Under the pieces are notes generated by a model. The model was not told the DNA's origin and did no database searches. It saw only the letters and a program-made list of their open reading frames with translations. Below are positions 11,702-12,169 of a stretch of 12,169 bases of DNA, piece by piece. The translations under genes were made by a program, and so were the position numbers. Source of the stretch: JAGTRB01 sp037439685. Its GTDB lineage: Archaea > Thermoproteota > Bathyarchaeia > TCS64. Numbering within the stretch: position 1 is the first letter of the stretch; every line of letters begins with the position of its first letter. Where the stretch lies: the NCBI GenBank assembly GCA_037439685.1, contig JBBIVO010000048.1:1-12169 (forward strand), in the 5' to 3' direction.

Positions 11702-12169
11702 GTGAGGAGGCGAGGAGGATTGAGACCGCTACCCTTCGAGAAGGCAACGCGCATCGCCCAGTGCTTGGAGCTGGCCATCCTCCTCGAAGTGAGCGCTGAT
11801 AAGCCAGGAAATGTGAACCTAGTCGTGGGCTTCGAGGGAACCACCCCCGCCCATTTCCTGGCCTCTGCCGTGGCCGCAGCCCCATACTTCAGGCTCGCCG
11901 CCCTGAGGGGGGAGGGGGTCTCAAGAGGGGAGATGCCCCTAGAAGGCGTCGCCATAGGAGAGATCATAAGGGACTGCACGGCCGATGTCCTCTCCTGGCA
12001 GGGTGGTGGCAACACCCTCCTCGGAACCATCATCCTCCTATCACCCATGGCCGTAGCAGCCGGGATGTCCCCCATTGACGAGGGGGGCGCCTTCGAGGTT
12101 ACGGATCTGAGGCAGAATCTGGGGAGGGTTGTGAACTCTACAACTCCTGAGGACGCCGCCTCCGTCTAT
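11702..12169 (+). CDS. CitG/MdcB-family (triphosphoribosyl-dephospho-CoA synthase-like) protein, 5' part
   Basis: The frame is open to the right edge (156 codons) and truncated there. It carries LELAILLEVSADKPGNVNLVVGFEGT (ADKPGNV at 32-38), the family hallmark [AS]xxKPGNV. It then has GVAIGEIIRDCTADVLSWQGGGNTLLGTIILLSPMAVAAG, a block conserved in COG1767 proteins. CitG and MdcB make the triphosphoribosyl-dephospho-CoA precursor of the acyl-carrier prosthetic group in bacterial citrate and malonate decarboxylases. Archaeal members lack those partners, and their reaction is not settled. I recall homologues beside tetrahydromethanopterin genes in methylotrophic bacteria, which fits mch being close here. 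GTG 11702 is chosen because it follows the predicted transcript start closely; TTG 11720 in frame is alternative, though the GAGGAGG before it is too near to act as its SD. Confidence 0.82.
   Translation, partial: MRRRGGLRPLPFEKATRIAQCLELAILLEVSADKPGNVNLVVGFEGTTPAHFLASAVAAAPYFRLAALRGEGVSRGEMPLEGVAIGEIIRDCTADVLSWQGGGNTLLGTIILLSPMAVAAGMSPIDEGGAFEVTDLRQNLGRVVNSTTPEDAASVY

Overview
The window is most likely archaeal chromosome, probably from an uncultivated Thermoproteota-type lineage such as Bathyarchaeia. The reasons are a tetrahydromethanopterin C1 enzyme (Mch), an archaeal HTH_45-type winged helix protein, archaeal predicted nucleotidyltransferases, arginine codons that are almost all AGG/AGA, and TATA-like boxes about 26 bases upstream of several starts (short-leader or leaderless transcripts). 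Two runs of N (904-913 and 10992-11010) and a broken reading frame in mch point to a draft, perhaps metagenomic, assembly. The lineage is inferred from gene content, not from a marker gene.

Layout. 1-349: 3' end of a MATE-type transporter. 382-1363 (minus): a ferritin-like four-helix protein followed by an alkyltransferase-like protein whose acceptor cysteine is replaced (PYWR instead of PCHR). 1493-3104 (minus): a very long bactofilin-like beta-helix protein with a 17-residue period, followed 16 bases later by a winged-helix regulator. 3355-4008 (plus): DUF1648/SdpI-type membrane protein. 4146-4613 (minus): small membrane protein. 4614-5832 holds no intact gene: a broken LiaF-like membrane gene lies on the minus strand, and a promoter-headed run of about 215 bases on the plus strand is rich in hairpins and looks like a structured RNA or the 3' relic of an IS605-type element. 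5833-6319: a tiny leader ORF and an aspartic-protease-fold protein lacking the catalytic Asp.

6638-9776: three diverged archaeal nucleotidyltransferase-fold paralogues, two in tandem on plus (the second apparently starting at CTG behind an excellent Shine-Dalgarno) and one on minus, meeting tail to tail so that the palindrome CTAG supplies both stop codons. 9869-11645 (minus): ECF-type substrate-binding membrane protein then mch (carrying one apparent +1 frameshift near 10007), probably one operon that may continue into the third nucleotidyltransferase. 11702-end (plus): a CitG/MdcB-family protein transcribed divergently from that operon.

Functionally, the right side looks like a pterin-linked C1 and cofactor neighbourhood (Mch, CitG-family enzyme, ECF vitamin-type transporter) beside an unexplained set of paralogous nucleotidyltransferases. 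The left side collects envelope, cytoskeleton and stress genes. I see no CRISPR array, intact transposon, tRNA or rRNA gene.
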